Source: Amycolatopsis sp. (GTDB lineage: Bacteria; Actinomycetota; Actinomycetes; Mycobacteriales; Pseudonocardiaceae). From it: a stretch of 64,000 nt of DNA. The notes under the pieces were generated by a model, which was not told the DNA's origin, did not search any database, and saw only the letters and a list, made by a program, of their open reading frames with translations. The translations under genes were made by a program, and so were the position numbers. Location: the NCBI RefSeq assembly GCF_025464955.1, contig NZ_JAODNM010000030.1:205126-269125 (forward strand), given 5' to 3'. Positions 1 to 8,886 of this stretch are shown here, one piece after another; position 1 is the first letter of the stretch, and each line of letters starts with the position of its first letter.

Positions 1-1092
1 CTGCGGCCCGTACTGCATGCCATGGGGGATCATGGAAACCACGATCATCAGGAAGATCACCGCCTGCCCGCTGTTGGTCAGCACGGCGAAGTACGGGAAG
101 GCGATCAAGCCGGTCAGCACCGAACCGGTGAGATACACCCGTTTCCGGCCGAAGCGATCGGAGAGATGGGAGAACCACGGGATGAACGCCAGCTCGAGCG
201 CGGCTCCGACGAGCACGGCGTTGAGCACGAACGTCTTGCTGAAGTGGCGTTCCGCGACCACGTAGACCAGGACGTAGCTGGTGAAGAGGTAGAACGGCAT
301 CTGCTCGCTGAAGCGCAGCCCAGCGGAAAGCAGGATCTCCCGCCAGTGCCGCTTGATCACCTCGCCGACCGGGTTCGCCGACGTCTTCTTGTCGGCGACG
401 ACCTTCGCGAACATCGGGGTTTCCAGGATGCGCAACCGGATCACCAGTCCGACGCCGACCAGGATGAGGCTCGCGAGGAACGGCAGCCGCCAGCCCCATG
501 ACGCGAACGCCGCGTCGGACAGCGTCGCCGAAAGGAGGGTCATGCCCCCGGTGCCCAGCACCAGCCCGACGGGCACACCGACCTGCGCGAAGCTGGCGAG
601 AAGTCCGCGTTTGCGCTGGTCTCCCCATTCCATCGCGAGCAGAACGGATCCGCTCCATTCACCGCCGATCGCGATGCCCTGGATCAGCCGCAGCGCGACC
701 AGGATCAGCGGGGCCGCGACGCCGATCTGCGCGGTACCGGGCAGCACTCCGACGATCCCGGACGAGATACCCATCATCAGCAGGGTGACGATGAGCGTCC
801 TCTTGCGGCCGATCCGATCGCCCCAGTGGCCGAAGATCGCCGCGCCGACCGGGCGGGCGGCGAAGCCGACGGCGTACGTGGCGAAGGACTGCATCGCGCC
901 GGCGTAACCGCTGGACGCCGGGAAGAACAGGTGCGGGAAAATCAGGGCCGCGGCGGTGTTGTACAAGAAAAAGTCGTACCACTCGATGGTCGTCCCGATG
1001 GCCCCGGCCATGGCCGCCCGGCGAACCTGTTTACGCCGATCGCTGTCGTCGGTGGCCAGAGCCTTGCCGGCTTCTTCGCTGTCGAGTGTCAC
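1..1092 (-). CDS. MHS-family MFS transporter (C-terminus beyond window)
   Basis: A major facilitator of the metabolite:H+ symporter type (ProP/KgtP/ShiA relatives), expected to import an organic acid or osmolyte by proton symport. The translation has EWYDFFLYNT in the first helix, GHWGDRIGRKRT in the loop after helix 2, GGEWSGSVLLAMEW in the middle of the first half, and a second DRFGRKRVYLTG loop. The GTG start at 1092 is chosen because AGGAGG lies 8 nt upstream (1101-1106 on the complement). The last residues visible are near helix 9 or 10, so the C-terminus is missing. The substrate cannot be read from sequence. Confidence 0.9.
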   Translation of the reverse strand, partial: MTLDSEEAGKALATDDSDRRKQVRRAAMAGAIGTTIEWYDFFLYNTAAALIFPHLFFPASSGYAGAMQSFATYAVGFAARPVGAAIFGHWGDRIGRKRTLIVTLLMMGISSGIVGVLPGTAQIGVAAPLILVALRLIQGIAIGGEWSGSVLLAMEWGDQRKRGLLASFAQVGVPVGLVLGTGGMTLLSATLSDAAFASWGWRLPFLASLILVGVGLVIRLRILETPMFAKVVADKKTSANPVGEVIKRHWREILLSAGLRFSEQMPFYLFTSYVLVYVVAERHFSKTFVLNAVLVGAALELAFIPWFSHLSDRFGRKRVYLTGSVLTGLIAFPYFAVLTNSGQAVIFLMIVVSMIPHGMQYGPQ

Positions 1093-1204
1093 GCTGACCG
1101 CCTCCTGTGACCGGCATCACCGGTGGGTGCACACCCTCTCACGAGGGACCCGGTGGTTGTCCAGACCAGAAGATCGAATGGCTCAGTTTGGTGGCGGAGC
1201 CCCC

Positions 1205-1969
1205 TCAGGGCGTGACGACGGGGGCGAGCACGGGACGTTTGGCCGGGATCGTGTCGCCAGAGGACTCCCCGCGCAGGCGGCGCTGGACCCACGGCAGCGC
1301 GTATTCCTTGGCCCACTGCAGGTTCTCGCGCCGCTGAGCACGCGGATCGACGTACTCGCGGACGCCGAGCGCGGCCGGCACCAGCGTGTGGGGCTCGCCC
1401 AGGGCGTCGAGGAGGGCGATCGCGATCTCCGTGTGGCCGAACGCGTTGAGGTGCAGGCGGTCGGGGGCCCACCGGCGGCGGTCGCGCAGCTGCCGCATAG
1501 CCCACATGTCCACCAGAACGGTGTTGTGCCGGGCCGAGAGGAGCCGGATGTGCTCGTTGTAGATGGCGACGCGGCCACGCATCTTGCGGAACAGGGCGTC
1601 TTCGACGCCGTCCACACCGGTGAACAGGACCACCTTCGCCCCGGACTCGACGAACCGGCGGACCGCTTTGTCCAGCTCGTCGATGAGCGCGTCGATGTCG
1701 ACCTTGGGCCGCATCAGGTCGTTGCCGCCCGCGTACAGGGTCACGAGGTCGGGGCGCATGTCCAGACCAGCGTCCAACTGCTCGCTGAGCACCTGGGCGA
1801 GCAGCTTGCCGCGCACGGCGAGGTTCGCGTACTGGAACTCGAGATTCCCGATGGCCAGCTGCTCAGCCGTCCGATCGGCCCAGCCGCGCACGCCGTTGGG
1901 GTAGGAGTCGTCGTCATCCCCGACGCCCTCGGTGAAGGAGTCGCCGAGGCAGACTAAGCGCTTGCTCAT
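1205..1969 (-). CDS. SGNH/GDSL-family hydrolase
   Basis: A 254-residue probable esterase/lipase of the SGNH fold. Block I (LVCLGDSFTEG, nucleophile Ser near residue 12), block III (AGGNDLM) and block V (DRLHLNAFGH, the Asp-x-x-His pair) are all visible. No signal peptide is seen, so it is probably cytoplasmic. It stands alone: the next gene downstream on this strand is the MFS transporter 112 bp away, a stretch in which nothing else was recognised. The natural ester is unknown. Confidence 0.9.
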   Translation of the reverse strand: MSKRLVCLGDSFTEGVGDDDDSYPNGVRGWADRTAEQLAIGNLEFQYANLAVRGKLLAQVLSEQLDAGLDMRPDLVTLYAGGNDLMRPKVDIDALIDELDKAVRRFVESGAKVVLFTGVDGVEDALFRKMRGRVAIYNEHIRLLSARHNTVLVDMWAMRQLRDRRRWAPDRLHLNAFGHTEIAIALLDALGEPHTLVPAALGVREYVDPRAQRRENLQWAKEYALPWVQRRLRGESSGDTIPAKRPVLAPVVTP

Positions 1970-2088
1970 GTCCGGATCGTATCCCAGCCGCGTTCGTCGT
2001 CCGTCGAGCCAGTCGGCGTGATCACTTCACACCGGTGGCACCGGGTCATACTGAATGCCGCGGCGCACTTCACGCTCCAGTCCACGAG

Positions 2089-2313
2089 CGTATCCGGCCG
2101 ATAGCGCTGGACGTCACCGACGCTGCGCAGCTGGCAGCGGCAGCGGCAGCGAAGGACATCGGACCGCTCAGCGGCTTGATCAACAACGCTGGAGTCACCT
2201 TTTCCGGCCCCATAGAACACCTGCCTCTCGACCGCCTGCGCGAACAACTGGAGATCAACGTTGTCGGGGTGCCAGCCGTATCCCAGGCGTTCCTGCCCGC
2301 GATCCGGGCTGGC
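2089..2313 (+). pseudogene. Short-chain dehydrogenase remnant
   Basis: About 75 codons read as the middle of a classical SDR: an ALDVTD segment, then LINNAGVTFSG (the NNAG motif), then INVVGVPAVSQAFLPAIRAG. The N-terminal TGxxxGIG cofactor loop and the C-terminal YxxxK catalytic part are absent. The reading frame runs on into sequence that is antisense to the EamA gene. This looks like a decayed internal piece of an SDR rather than a working gene. No start or ribosome site was identified. It occupies most of the 372 bp between the SGNH and EamA genes. Confidence 0.65.
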
Positions 2314-2341
2314 CACGGCGCTCGTCGGACTGACGCCGAAC

Positions 2342-3277
2342 TCACTCCGCAGGCGGTCGGCCGAACCGGGCGCGGACGGCGATCCCGGCGCACGCGATCA
2401 CCGCGATACCGCCGAGCACCGTGGGCCAGGTGAGCTGTTCGCGCAGGAACAACGCCGCCCAGGCGATCCCCAGCACGGGCTGGACCAGCTGTACCTGGCT
2501 GACCCGCACCATCGGCCCGATGGCGAGTCCGCGGTACCAGGCGAAGAAGCCGAGGAACATGCTCACCACGCCCAGGTAGGCGAACGCGGCCCACTGGATC
2601 GGGGTGCCGCTCACGGGATGCTGAGCCAACGCCACGACCAGCAGGGCGATCATCAGCGGCGCGGCGAGCACGAGCGCCCAGGACACGGTCTGCCAGGCGC
2701 CGAGTTCGCGTGCGAGGAGCCCTCCTTCGGCGTAGCCGATGGCGGCCGCGACCACGGCGCCGATCAGCAGTAGGTCGGCCCGGTGCAGGCCGGTGAACCC
2801 GCCGCCCTGCACCGCGGCGAACCCGACGGCGGCGACCACGCCCGCAGCGGCCATGACCCAGAACGAGGCGCGGGGTCGTTCGCGGCCACGGACCACGGCC
2901 GTCACGGCGGTCGCGGCGGGCAGGATCGCGATCACGACGGCGCTGTGGCCGGCGGGCACGGTGGTCAGGGCGTACGAGGTCAGCACCGGGAAGCCGACGA
3001 CCACGCCACCGGCGACGATCGCCAGACGTCCCCACTGGGACGCGCGGGGCAGGCGCTGCCTCGTGATCGTCAGCGCCGCGGCGGCGAGCAGTCCGGCGAT
3101 GATGGCGCGGCCGGACCCGATGAACAGCGGCGACATCGTGCCGGTCTCGACGGCGATCCGGGTGAACGGGACGGTGAAGGAGAACGCCGCGACCCCGAGC
3201 AGACCCCACCGGAGTCCGGCCCGGGAGGGGGATAGCACAGCGGGCGCTGGGCGAGTAGCGCTACTATTCAGTGTCAT
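2342..3277 (-). CDS. EamA/DMT-superfamily exporter
   Basis: A 311-residue integral membrane protein with about ten hydrophobic segments in two repeats, typical of EamA (RhaT/YdcZ-like) drug/metabolite transporters that mostly export amino acids or metabolites. Recognisable pieces are FTRIAVETG in the first helix and the second EamA repeat, which ends near VLGGIAVIACAG. The ATG at 3277 is chosen because the longer reading frame runs into the divergent regulator gene. It overlaps the start codon of that regulator by two bases, so the transporter is the likely target of the MocR protein. No Shine-Dalgarno site precedes it, so a leaderless mRNA is likely. Confidence 0.85.
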   Translation of the reverse strand: MTLNSSATRPAPAVLSPSRAGLRWGLLGVAAFSFTVPFTRIAVETGTMSPLFIGSGRAIIAGLLAAAALTITRQRLPRASQWGRLAIVAGGVVVGFPVLTSYALTTVPAGHSAVVIAILPAATAVTAVVRGRERPRASFWVMAAAGVVAAVGFAAVQGGGFTGLHRADLLLIGAVVAAAIGYAEGGLLARELGAWQTVSWALVLAAPLMIALLVVALAQHPVSGTPIQWAAFAYLGVVSMFLGFFAWYRGLAIGPMVRVSQVQLVQPVLGIAWAALFLREQLTWPTVLGGIAVIACAGIAVRARFGRPPAE

Positions 3278-3292
3278 GTCGGACGATAGCAG
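3261..3292. promoter_or_regulatory. Symmetric divergent promoter around overlapping start codons
   Basis: The ATG of the MocR gene (3276-3278) and the CAT of the EamA gene (3275-3277) share two bases. Around them lie CTACTAT (3261-3267) and ATAGCAG (3286-3292), an inverted repeat with 6 of 7 bases paired and centred on the shared start. TACTAT on the plus strand and TGCTAT on the minus strand each end 8 nt before their own ATG. Both fit a -10 box for a leaderless transcript. No clear -35 boxes are seen. Reading them as promoters is inference. Confidence 0.5.
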
Positions 3293-4691
3293 TTCGCGGA
3301 TAGTTTCGGGACTTCGCGAGTGGCTCGCGACGGCCCCGCCGGGTGCGCGGCTGCCCTCGACCAGGGCGCTGGTGTCGCGGTACGGGGCGAGTCCGGTCAC
3401 GGTGCAGAAGGCGCTGCGGACGTTGACCGCGCAGGGCATGGTCGAGAGCCGTCCCGGCGTGGGCACCTTCGTGCGTGCGATCCGTGTCGCCCGCCCGAAC
3501 GACTACGGCTGGCAGACCGCCGCGCTCGGAACGCCGGACAACCGCACGGCACAGCTGTCCACGCCGCTGCGGACCGCCTCGAACGACGTGATCGCGTTGC
3601 ACTCGGGCTACCCGGACCGCGAGTTGCTGCCCGAGCGCCTGGTCAGGGCCGCGTTCACCCGTGCCGCCCGCAGCGACGCGGTCGTCAACCGGCCCCCGGC
3701 CGCGGGCCTGCCGGAACTCCAGGCGTGGTTCGCGAACGAACTCGGCACCGCCGCACCGGTCGGCGTCACGCCGCCCGCGCCCAGCGACGTGCTCATCCTG
3801 CCGGGCAGCCAGAGCGGACTGAGCAGTATGTTCCGCGTGCTGGTCGGCGCTGGTCGGCCGCTGCTGGTGGAGTCACCCACCTACTGGGGTGCCATCCACG
3901 CCGCCATGCAGGCAGGCGTGCAGATCGTGCCCGTGCCCAGCGGCACGCACGGACCGGACCCCGAAGAGCTGGCCCGCGCGTTCGGCCGGACCGGCGCCCG
4001 AGCCTTCTATGCCCAGCCGAACTTCGCCAACCCCAGCGGCGCGCTGTGGTCACCCGGTCTGGCCGACCAGGTACTGGACATCGTGCGCCACCACGGCGCG
4101 TTCCTGATCGAGGACGACTGGGCGCACGACTTCGGGATCACCGCCGACCCGACGCCCATCGCCGCTCGCGACGACAGCGGCCACGTCGTGTACCTGCGGT
4201 CACTGACGAAGAACGTCTCCCCGGCGGTGCGCATCGCGGGGATCATCGCGCGTGGCCCGGCCCGTGAACGCATCCTGGCCGACCTTCACGTCGTGTCCAT
4301 GTACGTCAGCGGCCTGCTGCAAGCCGTCGCGCTCGACGTGGTCACGCAGCCCGCGTGGCGCACTCATCTGCGCAGCCTCCGTCACCAGTTGGCTGCGCGT
4401 CGGGACCTGCTCGCCGAGGCACTGCTCGAGCACGTCCCTACCGCGCACCTTGAGGGGCTGCCCCAGGGCGGGCTCAACCTGTGGGTCCGGCTCCCCGACA
4501 GCACCGACCTGTCACGGCTCGTCCGGGACTGCGAAACGGCCGGGGTGCTCGTCGCGCCGGGCCACGAGTGGTTTCCCGCCGAACCCCCCGCTTCGTACCT
4601 GCGGCTCAACTACTCCGGTCCGAACCCCGGCGCGTTTCCCGACGGCGCCCGCCGGATCGGCGAGGCACTGGCCCGCAACAACCAGCCGTGA
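3276..4691 (+). CDS. MocR-type GntR/aminotransferase regulator
   Basis: A 471-residue regulator: an N-terminal winged-helix GntR domain (residues about 1-75, with LPSTRALVSRYGASPVTVQK) joined to a fold-type I aminotransferase-like domain. The PLP lysine is visible in SLTKNVSPAVR (Lys312), together with AQPNFANPSG and EDDWAHDF, which match PLP-binding segments. Members of this family are PLP-responsive activators or repressors of a divergent neighbour, here the EamA exporter. The ATG at 3276 lies 8 nt after a TACTAT element and has no ribosome site, suggesting leaderless translation. It ends 4 bp before the convergent copper gene. Confidence 0.92.
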   Translation: MSDDSSSRIVSGLREWLATAPPGARLPSTRALVSRYGASPVTVQKALRTLTAQGMVESRPGVGTFVRAIRVARPNDYGWQTAALGTPDNRTAQLSTPLRTASNDVIALHSGYPDRELLPERLVRAAFTRAARSDAVVNRPPAAGLPELQAWFANELGTAAPVGVTPPAPSDVLILPGSQSGLSSMFRVLVGAGRPLLVESPTYWGAIHAAMQAGVQIVPVPSGTHGPDPEELARAFGRTGARAFYAQPNFANPSGALWSPGLADQVLDIVRHHGAFLIEDDWAHDFGITADPTPIAARDDSGHVVYLRSLTKNVSPAVRIAGIIARGPARERILADLHVVSMYVSGLLQAVALDVVTQPAWRTHLRSLRHQLAARRDLLAEALLEHVPTAHLEGLPQGGLNLWVRLPDSTDLSRLVRDCETAGVLVAPGHEWFPAEPPASYLRLNYSGPNPGAFPDGARRIGEALARNNQP

Positions 4692-4695
4692 GACG

Positions 4696-6672
4696 TCACG
4701 CCGGATACTCGAAGGTGCGGGTGATCAGGTGGTTGGGGGTGACGTACTCCTCGCGCAGGATGCGGTCGTCGGCACCGACGAACAGCCGGACCACCTGTCC
4801 CTGGGGGAAGCCGAACCCGAGCTCCGTACCTGACTCGGTGGTGGCGAGCACAACGGGCGTGATGCCGCCGTTGCCGTAGGGCTCGGTGGCGAGGAACTCC
4901 GTGCCACTGAGCGGAAGCACCGACTCCGCGCCGGGGTAGCCGTCGTAATCGCTGGTGACAGCCTCGTGCACGACGATGCGCGCCGCCGCGTGCATCGCGG
5001 TGAGCACCTGGGCCAGTACGGCGGGGTCGGCGCGGGAGGGCCACGGGATGTCCAGGTCGACGTCGCCTCCATGCCAGGGTGGCGCGGCGATACTCAGCCG
5101 GACGTCGTTGATCCCGGCGGCCCAGTCGACGGGCGTGGTGAAGCAGCCCGCGCCGCAGCCCCGCAGCGTCAGCGCGCGCTGGCTTGCCGCGTTGGCGGTG
5201 ACGCTTGCCGCCAGCTGGTAGGGCGGTGCGGTGCCGGCGGTCGGGGTGTCGGCGTTGTCGGTACCGAGGTCGTCGCGGTCGGGTGTGCTCATCCGGACGA
5301 CGAGCCGGCCGCTGCTGGCGGTGGCGATAACCGTTACCTGTCCGGCCAGCGTGCCCGCGGGAACGACCACGCCGGTCACCGGCGGTGGCGCGGCGAGGTC
5401 GTTGCTGACCGGTCGCGCCGGCGCCACCGACACGAGCACCGACGTCACGACGAGCACCCCGGTCAGGATGGCGACTTCGCCGCGCGCGCTCCGGCCGAGC
5501 GGGTGCACTGTGCGGTTCCGGCGGGAACGGCCCAGCCTTCGCCTGCCCGCCGCGGCGAGCACGATGACGGCGGCGACCAAGACGATCTTGACGAGTAGCA
5601 CCAGGCCGTAGAAGGTGTCGACCAGCGACACCAGCGATGGAAGCACGATGAGTGCTTCCGCGGTGCCGGTCGCGACCACGAGCGCCAGCAGGACCAGGGC
5701 GAGGCGGGCGTAGTCGTAGACCAGCAAACGGGTCCACCCCGCCCGGCTCCGCCACGTCAGTGCCACCCGCAGCACCTGGACCAGGGCGCCGACCCACACC
5801 CCGGCGGCGAGCAGGTGCACGATCGTCAGGGCGGTGCCGAGGACGGGGGAGTCCGCATGCGGGTGTGCCCGCATGCCTTCCGCGACCACGACCGCGAGCA
5901 GTGGAACGCTCGCGACACCGGTGATCCGGGGGAGGGTGCGAGCGACGATGGCCAGTACGGCGGCCAGGGCGAACCCGGCGACTTCGACGAGCAGCACGAG
6001 ACCGGCCGGAGACGCTGTCAGCGCGAGACCGCGCTGGTTGAGGGCGAGACCGATCGCGGCGAGTGTCCCCAGGGTGGCGCCTGCCAGTAGTAATGGTCGT
6101 GGGGGCAGCGGCTCGGTGTCGTCGGTGCTGGCTTCGCGCGCGACGCGGCGGGCCAGGACGTCGCCGGCGAGCCCGCCCAGTGCGAGGAACAGTCCGGAGA
6201 ACAGAGCCCAGCGCAGGACGATCACCAGTGGTGAGTCGATCGCGTCGCCGGAGACCACGCCGCCGGCCGGGATGGGGGCAGCGGTGCCGACGGCGAACGT
6301 GCTGATGCCGGAGACGAGGTCGCCGTCCTCGGCGGTGACCTCCCAGTGCAGGCGGTAGCCGCCGTCGGCAAGATGCCCCGACACCGGCGCGGACAAGCGC
6401 CGCCCGCCCAGTGACAGTCCGGCGCGTCCCAGAGCGGGTTGCGGGCCGGTGGCACCGGTGAGGATCAGCGGTGTGGCGGTGATGCTGACGGGTTCGTCGA
6501 AGTCCAGGGTGAGCTCGGTGGGCGCGGTCGGAACCGCATAGCCGGCCGGGGGTGTGCTGCCCAGCAGCGTGGCGTGCGCCGACGCCGCAGGGCCGGGCAG
6601 CAGCAGCCAGAGCGCAGCCGCGACAACCGAGACCGCCACGATCCGATGCCCGAGCCGGTTGGTGCGCCTCAT
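4696..6672 (-). CDS. CopC-CopD fusion copper protein
   Basis: A 658-residue membrane protein. The signal peptide ends in AASA, so the mature protein would start with His33 (HATLLGSTPPAG), the N-terminal copper ligand typical of CopC. The CopC domain is followed by about eight helices of the CopD domain. A periplasmic-side tail of about 220 residues contains GCGAGC and ends at FEYPA. The likely role is copper binding and transfer across the membrane. Its ATG overlaps the stop of the CGFC protein (ATGA), so it is the last gene of a five-gene operon starting at 8730. Confidence 0.88.
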   Translation of the reverse strand: MRRTNRLGHRIVAVSVVAAALWLLLPGPAASAHATLLGSTPPAGYAVPTAPTELTLDFDEPVSITATPLILTGATGPQPALGRAGLSLGGRRLSAPVSGHLADGGYRLHWEVTAEDGDLVSGISTFAVGTAAPIPAGGVVSGDAIDSPLVIVLRWALFSGLFLALGGLAGDVLARRVAREASTDDTEPLPPRPLLLAGATLGTLAAIGLALNQRGLALTASPAGLVLLVEVAGFALAAVLAIVARTLPRITGVASVPLLAVVVAEGMRAHPHADSPVLGTALTIVHLLAAGVWVGALVQVLRVALTWRSRAGWTRLLVYDYARLALVLLALVVATGTAEALIVLPSLVSLVDTFYGLVLLVKIVLVAAVIVLAAAGRRRLGRSRRNRTVHPLGRSARGEVAILTGVLVVTSVLVSVAPARPVSNDLAAPPPVTGVVVPAGTLAGQVTVIATASSGRLVVRMSTPDRDDLGTDNADTPTAGTAPPYQLAASVTANAASQRALTLRGCGAGCFTTPVDWAAGINDVRLSIAAPPWHGGDVDLDIPWPSRADPAVLAQVLTAMHAAARIVVHEAVTSDYDGYPGAESVLPLSGTEFLATEPYGNGGITPVVLATTESGTELGFGFPQGQVVRLFVGADDRILREEYVTPNHLITRTFEYPA

Positions 6673-6956
6673 GGTCTGCGATCGTGCTGCGTCGTAACGG
6701 TTTCCAGGGCTCGACGGAGTTTGCGTTCCGACAGCCGTCCGAACGAGAACGGTCTGCCGTCCACGAGCACACCCGGCGCGAACAGGACCCCCGCTTGCGT
6801 CGCGAGGCGCCGGCCTTCGGCGCCGGCCAGGTCGATTTCGTTGACCTGCAGGCGATAGTGCGTGCCGAGACGGTCGAGGACGGTCTTGGCATGGTCGCAG
6901 AACCCGCAGTCGGGCTGAGTGAGCAGGGTGATCACCACAAGCGGCGGTTCGGTCAC
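6669..6956 (-). CDS. Glutaredoxin/thioredoxin-fold protein, CGFC
   Basis: A 95-residue single-domain thioredoxin-fold protein. The active site is CGFC (Cys17, Cys20) in TQPDCGFCDHAK. The cis-Pro region reads FAPGVLVDG, as in small glutaredoxin-like disulfide reductases. No signal peptide is seen, so it is cytoplasmic or uses its membrane partners. The GTG at 6956 is chosen because it overlaps the upstream stop (GTGA) and gives a compact domain. It lies between a membrane redoxin and CopC-CopD, so it may supply reductant for copper-linked thiols. Confidence 0.8.
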   Translation of the reverse strand: MTEPPLVVITLLTQPDCGFCDHAKTVLDRLGTHYRLQVNEIDLAGAEGRRLATQAGVLFAPGVLVDGRPFSFGRLSERKLRRALETVTTQHDRRP

Positions 6957-7630
6957 GCTGTCCGCTCGGCGGCCAGGTCGGTGAGAATCTTGCTGGTGGG
7001 CAGGAACATGGTGTAGTCGGGGGCACCGCCGTAGTCGGCGCGCCAGCGGATGGTGCCGTCGGGGCCGACCAGGATGAAGCTGTGGCCGTCGCGCATGTCG
7101 CCCATCATCCCGTGCTGGTTGGCGTTGTAGGCCTGCGAGACCGCGAGAGTGGGGTCGGAGAGCACCGGGGTGGTGAGCTTCTCGTCGGTTACCTTCTGCC
7201 GGATCAGATCGGCCGGGTCGGTGGTGATCGACACGACCGCGCTTACCCCGGCGGCTTTCACCGCGGCTTGGTTCTGTTCCAGGTCGTGGATCTGGTCCCA
7301 GCACGGCTGGCACGACAAGCCCTCCTGGAAGTACAGCAGCACAGTCTTCCCGCGGAACCCGGCCAAGCTGACCTGTCCACCGGAGCTGGAGGCGAGAGTG
7401 AACGGCGGAGCCGGGACGCCCACACCGGGTTGGCCCGCGACGTGCGCGAAACCGCTGGCATCACTCGAGCCCGTGGCGCGGGCTTCCGTGGTGTGGGAGT
7501 CCTGGTACACCAGGAACAACGCCCCCAGCGCCAGGACAGCGACAAGCGCGACGACGACCAGCGTCGACCGGCTGACTCCGGTGGGGCGGGTGGATCGGCG
7601 GGGCGCGGTGCTATCGCTGGTCTTGCTCAC
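6953..7630 (-). CDS. Membrane-anchored redoxin (peroxiredoxin/TlpA-like)
   Basis: A 225-residue protein with a basic N-terminus, one transmembrane helix (residues about 22-42) and an outside redoxin domain starting near VGVPAPPFTLAS. The redox site is CQPC (Cys107, Cys110) after VLLYFQEGLS, closer to AhpC/TSA-redoxin spacing than to the usual WCxxC of TlpA. Its start overlaps the end of the upstream CcdA-like gene by 20 bp. The natural reading is that the CcdA-like protein passes electrons across the membrane to this redoxin. Confidence 0.85.
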   Translation of the reverse strand: MSKTSDSTAPRRSTRPTGVSRSTLVVVALVAVLALGALFLVYQDSHTTEARATGSSDASGFAHVAGQPGVGVPAPPFTLASSSGGQVSLAGFRGKTVLLYFQEGLSCQPCWDQIHDLEQNQAAVKAAGVSAVVSITTDPADLIRQKVTDEKLTTPVLSDPTLAVSQAYNANQHGMMGDMRDGHSFILVGPDGTIRWRADYGGAPDYTMFLPTSKILTDLAAERTA

Positions 7631-8534
7631 TGCGGTTCTCCTCGACGGTCAGGGGGTCGGATTGGTGGTTGTCCTCGGCGGCGCGTGACGACGTCCGGGT
7701 TGCTCGTCGGATCAGGAGGGCGAAGCCAAGTGCCAGCACGGCGATCAGGACCCAGCCCGGTATCCAGGACAGGGCGTCGAGCGCGAGGGCGCTGAGATGT
7801 TGCAGCCAGGCGCTGAGCGTGGTTTGCCAGCCGCCGCTTGCCATGCCGGGTCCGGTGAACGCCAGCACCACCGACAACGCGCCCATTCCGACCATCAGCA
7901 GGCCGCTGACCGCGCTGCCCAGTGCCATCTGCCGCGTCCACCGGCCCGCCCTGATCGTGACGGTGCGGTCGGTGAGGAGCCGGGTGGCGCGTTCGCGGCG
8001 CTTGTCCCACGCCAGCGCCACGAGCGCGAGCGGGGTGACCATGCCCGCGACGTAAGCCGCCCCGATGGCCAGGGCCACCGGGAACGACGCCGCGGCGCCG
8101 GAGAGGACCGCGACACCGGCGAGTACCGGGGCGCAGCAGGCGCTGGCCGCGCCGGAGAACGCGCCCAGTACATACGCCGACCCGAAGCTGCCCTGCTTCA
8201 CCGTGCGCCCGCCGGGCATCGGGAGGTTCGGTTTCCAGCCGGCCAGGGTCGCGGCGCCGGCGGCGATCATCAGGGCGCCGCCGAGGGAGAACACCCACAG
8301 GTGCTGGGTGAGCAGCAGGCGGCTCAGGAACGTCGCGCCGAGCCCGATCGGCAGGATCACCGTCGCCACCCCGGCACCGAAGACCAGCGTCGCGGGGACG
8401 ACCCCGCCGCGGTGGCGGAACCCGGTGGAGAGGTAGGCGGGCAGCATCACCGACACACAGCAGGGCGCCAGCAACGCGACCACACCGCCGAGGAACGCCG
8501 TCAGCAACGTCGTCCCGACCAGCAGTTCACCCAC
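7611..8534 (-). CDS. CcdA/DsbD-type thiol-transfer membrane protein
   Basis: A 307-residue polytopic protein with a duplicated helix arrangement as in CcdA/DsbD. Cysteines are seen in LLAPCCVSVMLP (Cys25, Cys26) and in the second repeat ASACCAPVLAG, the places where CcdA carries its redox pair. Two further hydrophobic segments and a basic tail follow. It would carry electrons from cytoplasmic thioredoxin to the redoxin encoded next. It differs from the shorter CcdA at 17528, so the island holds two such transporters. Confidence 0.82.
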   Translation of the reverse strand: MGELLVGTTLLTAFLGGVVALLAPCCVSVMLPAYLSTGFRHRGGVVPATLVFGAGVATVILPIGLGATFLSRLLLTQHLWVFSLGGALMIAAGAATLAGWKPNLPMPGGRTVKQGSFGSAYVLGAFSGAASACCAPVLAGVAVLSGAAASFPVALAIGAAYVAGMVTPLALVALAWDKRRERATRLLTDRTVTIRAGRWTRQMALGSAVSGLLMVGMGALSVVLAFTGPGMASGGWQTTLSAWLQHLSALALDALSWIPGWVLIAVLALGFALLIRRATRTSSRAAEDNHQSDPLTVEENRSEQDQR

Positions 8535-8730
8535 GAATCGACCCGGTGAGCTCGGGTTCCGGCGCTTCCCGCCGGGTCCGCAGCTCCGCGAGCTCCGAAC
8601 GCAGCGCGGCGAGCTCCTGCGCCGTCCCCGGATCGGGGCTGGTGGTGTCGCGGGTACGGGTACCGCGGCCCATGAGCAGCATCATCAGGCCCATTCCCAC
8701 GGGGCAGACCAGCAAGAGCAGGGTGTGCAT
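8527..8730 (-). CDS. Small Met-rich membrane peptide
   Basis: A 67-residue protein of unknown function: one hydrophobic segment of about 18 residues holding a Cys-Pro and several Met (CPVGMGLMMLLMG), then a charged, helix-prone tail (ELAALRSELAELRTRRE) that may form a coiled coil. It overlaps the start of the CcdA-like gene by 8 bp and is the first gene of the operon behind operator O1. The Cys/Met-rich helix fits a metal-handling peptide, but no function is established. Confidence 0.65.
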   Translation of the reverse strand: MHTLLLLVCPVGMGLMMLLMGRGTRTRDTTSPDPGTAQELAALRSELAELRTRREAPEPELTGSIRG

Positions 8731-8774
8731 CGCCTCTCCTCACGTCCCGCGACCGGCAGTGACCGGCGCGTTCC

Positions 8775-8798
8775 TACTATCTCCGTACGTAGATAGTA
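8775..8798. promoter_or_regulatory. BlaI/CopY-type operator O1
   Basis: TACTATCT (8775-8782) and AGATAGTA (8791-8798) are perfect 8-bp inverted repeats around the spacer CCGTACGT, itself nearly palindromic (22 of 24 positions symmetric). TACTA/TAGTA half-sites fit the general type bound by BlaI/MecI/CopY winged-helix repressors. A -10-like TAGTAT (8794-8799) overlaps the right arm towards blaI. The site lies between the minus-strand operon starting at 8730 and the regulator starting at 8887, so it could repress both. Confidence 0.75.
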
Positions 8799-8886
8799 TC
8801 TTGGTGAAGTCGAGGGGCTGAGCGGGCCGCCGGCGGCGAAGTACCCTGGGACGGAGCAGCGGCTCAGCGAACAGTGAGGGAGTGGC

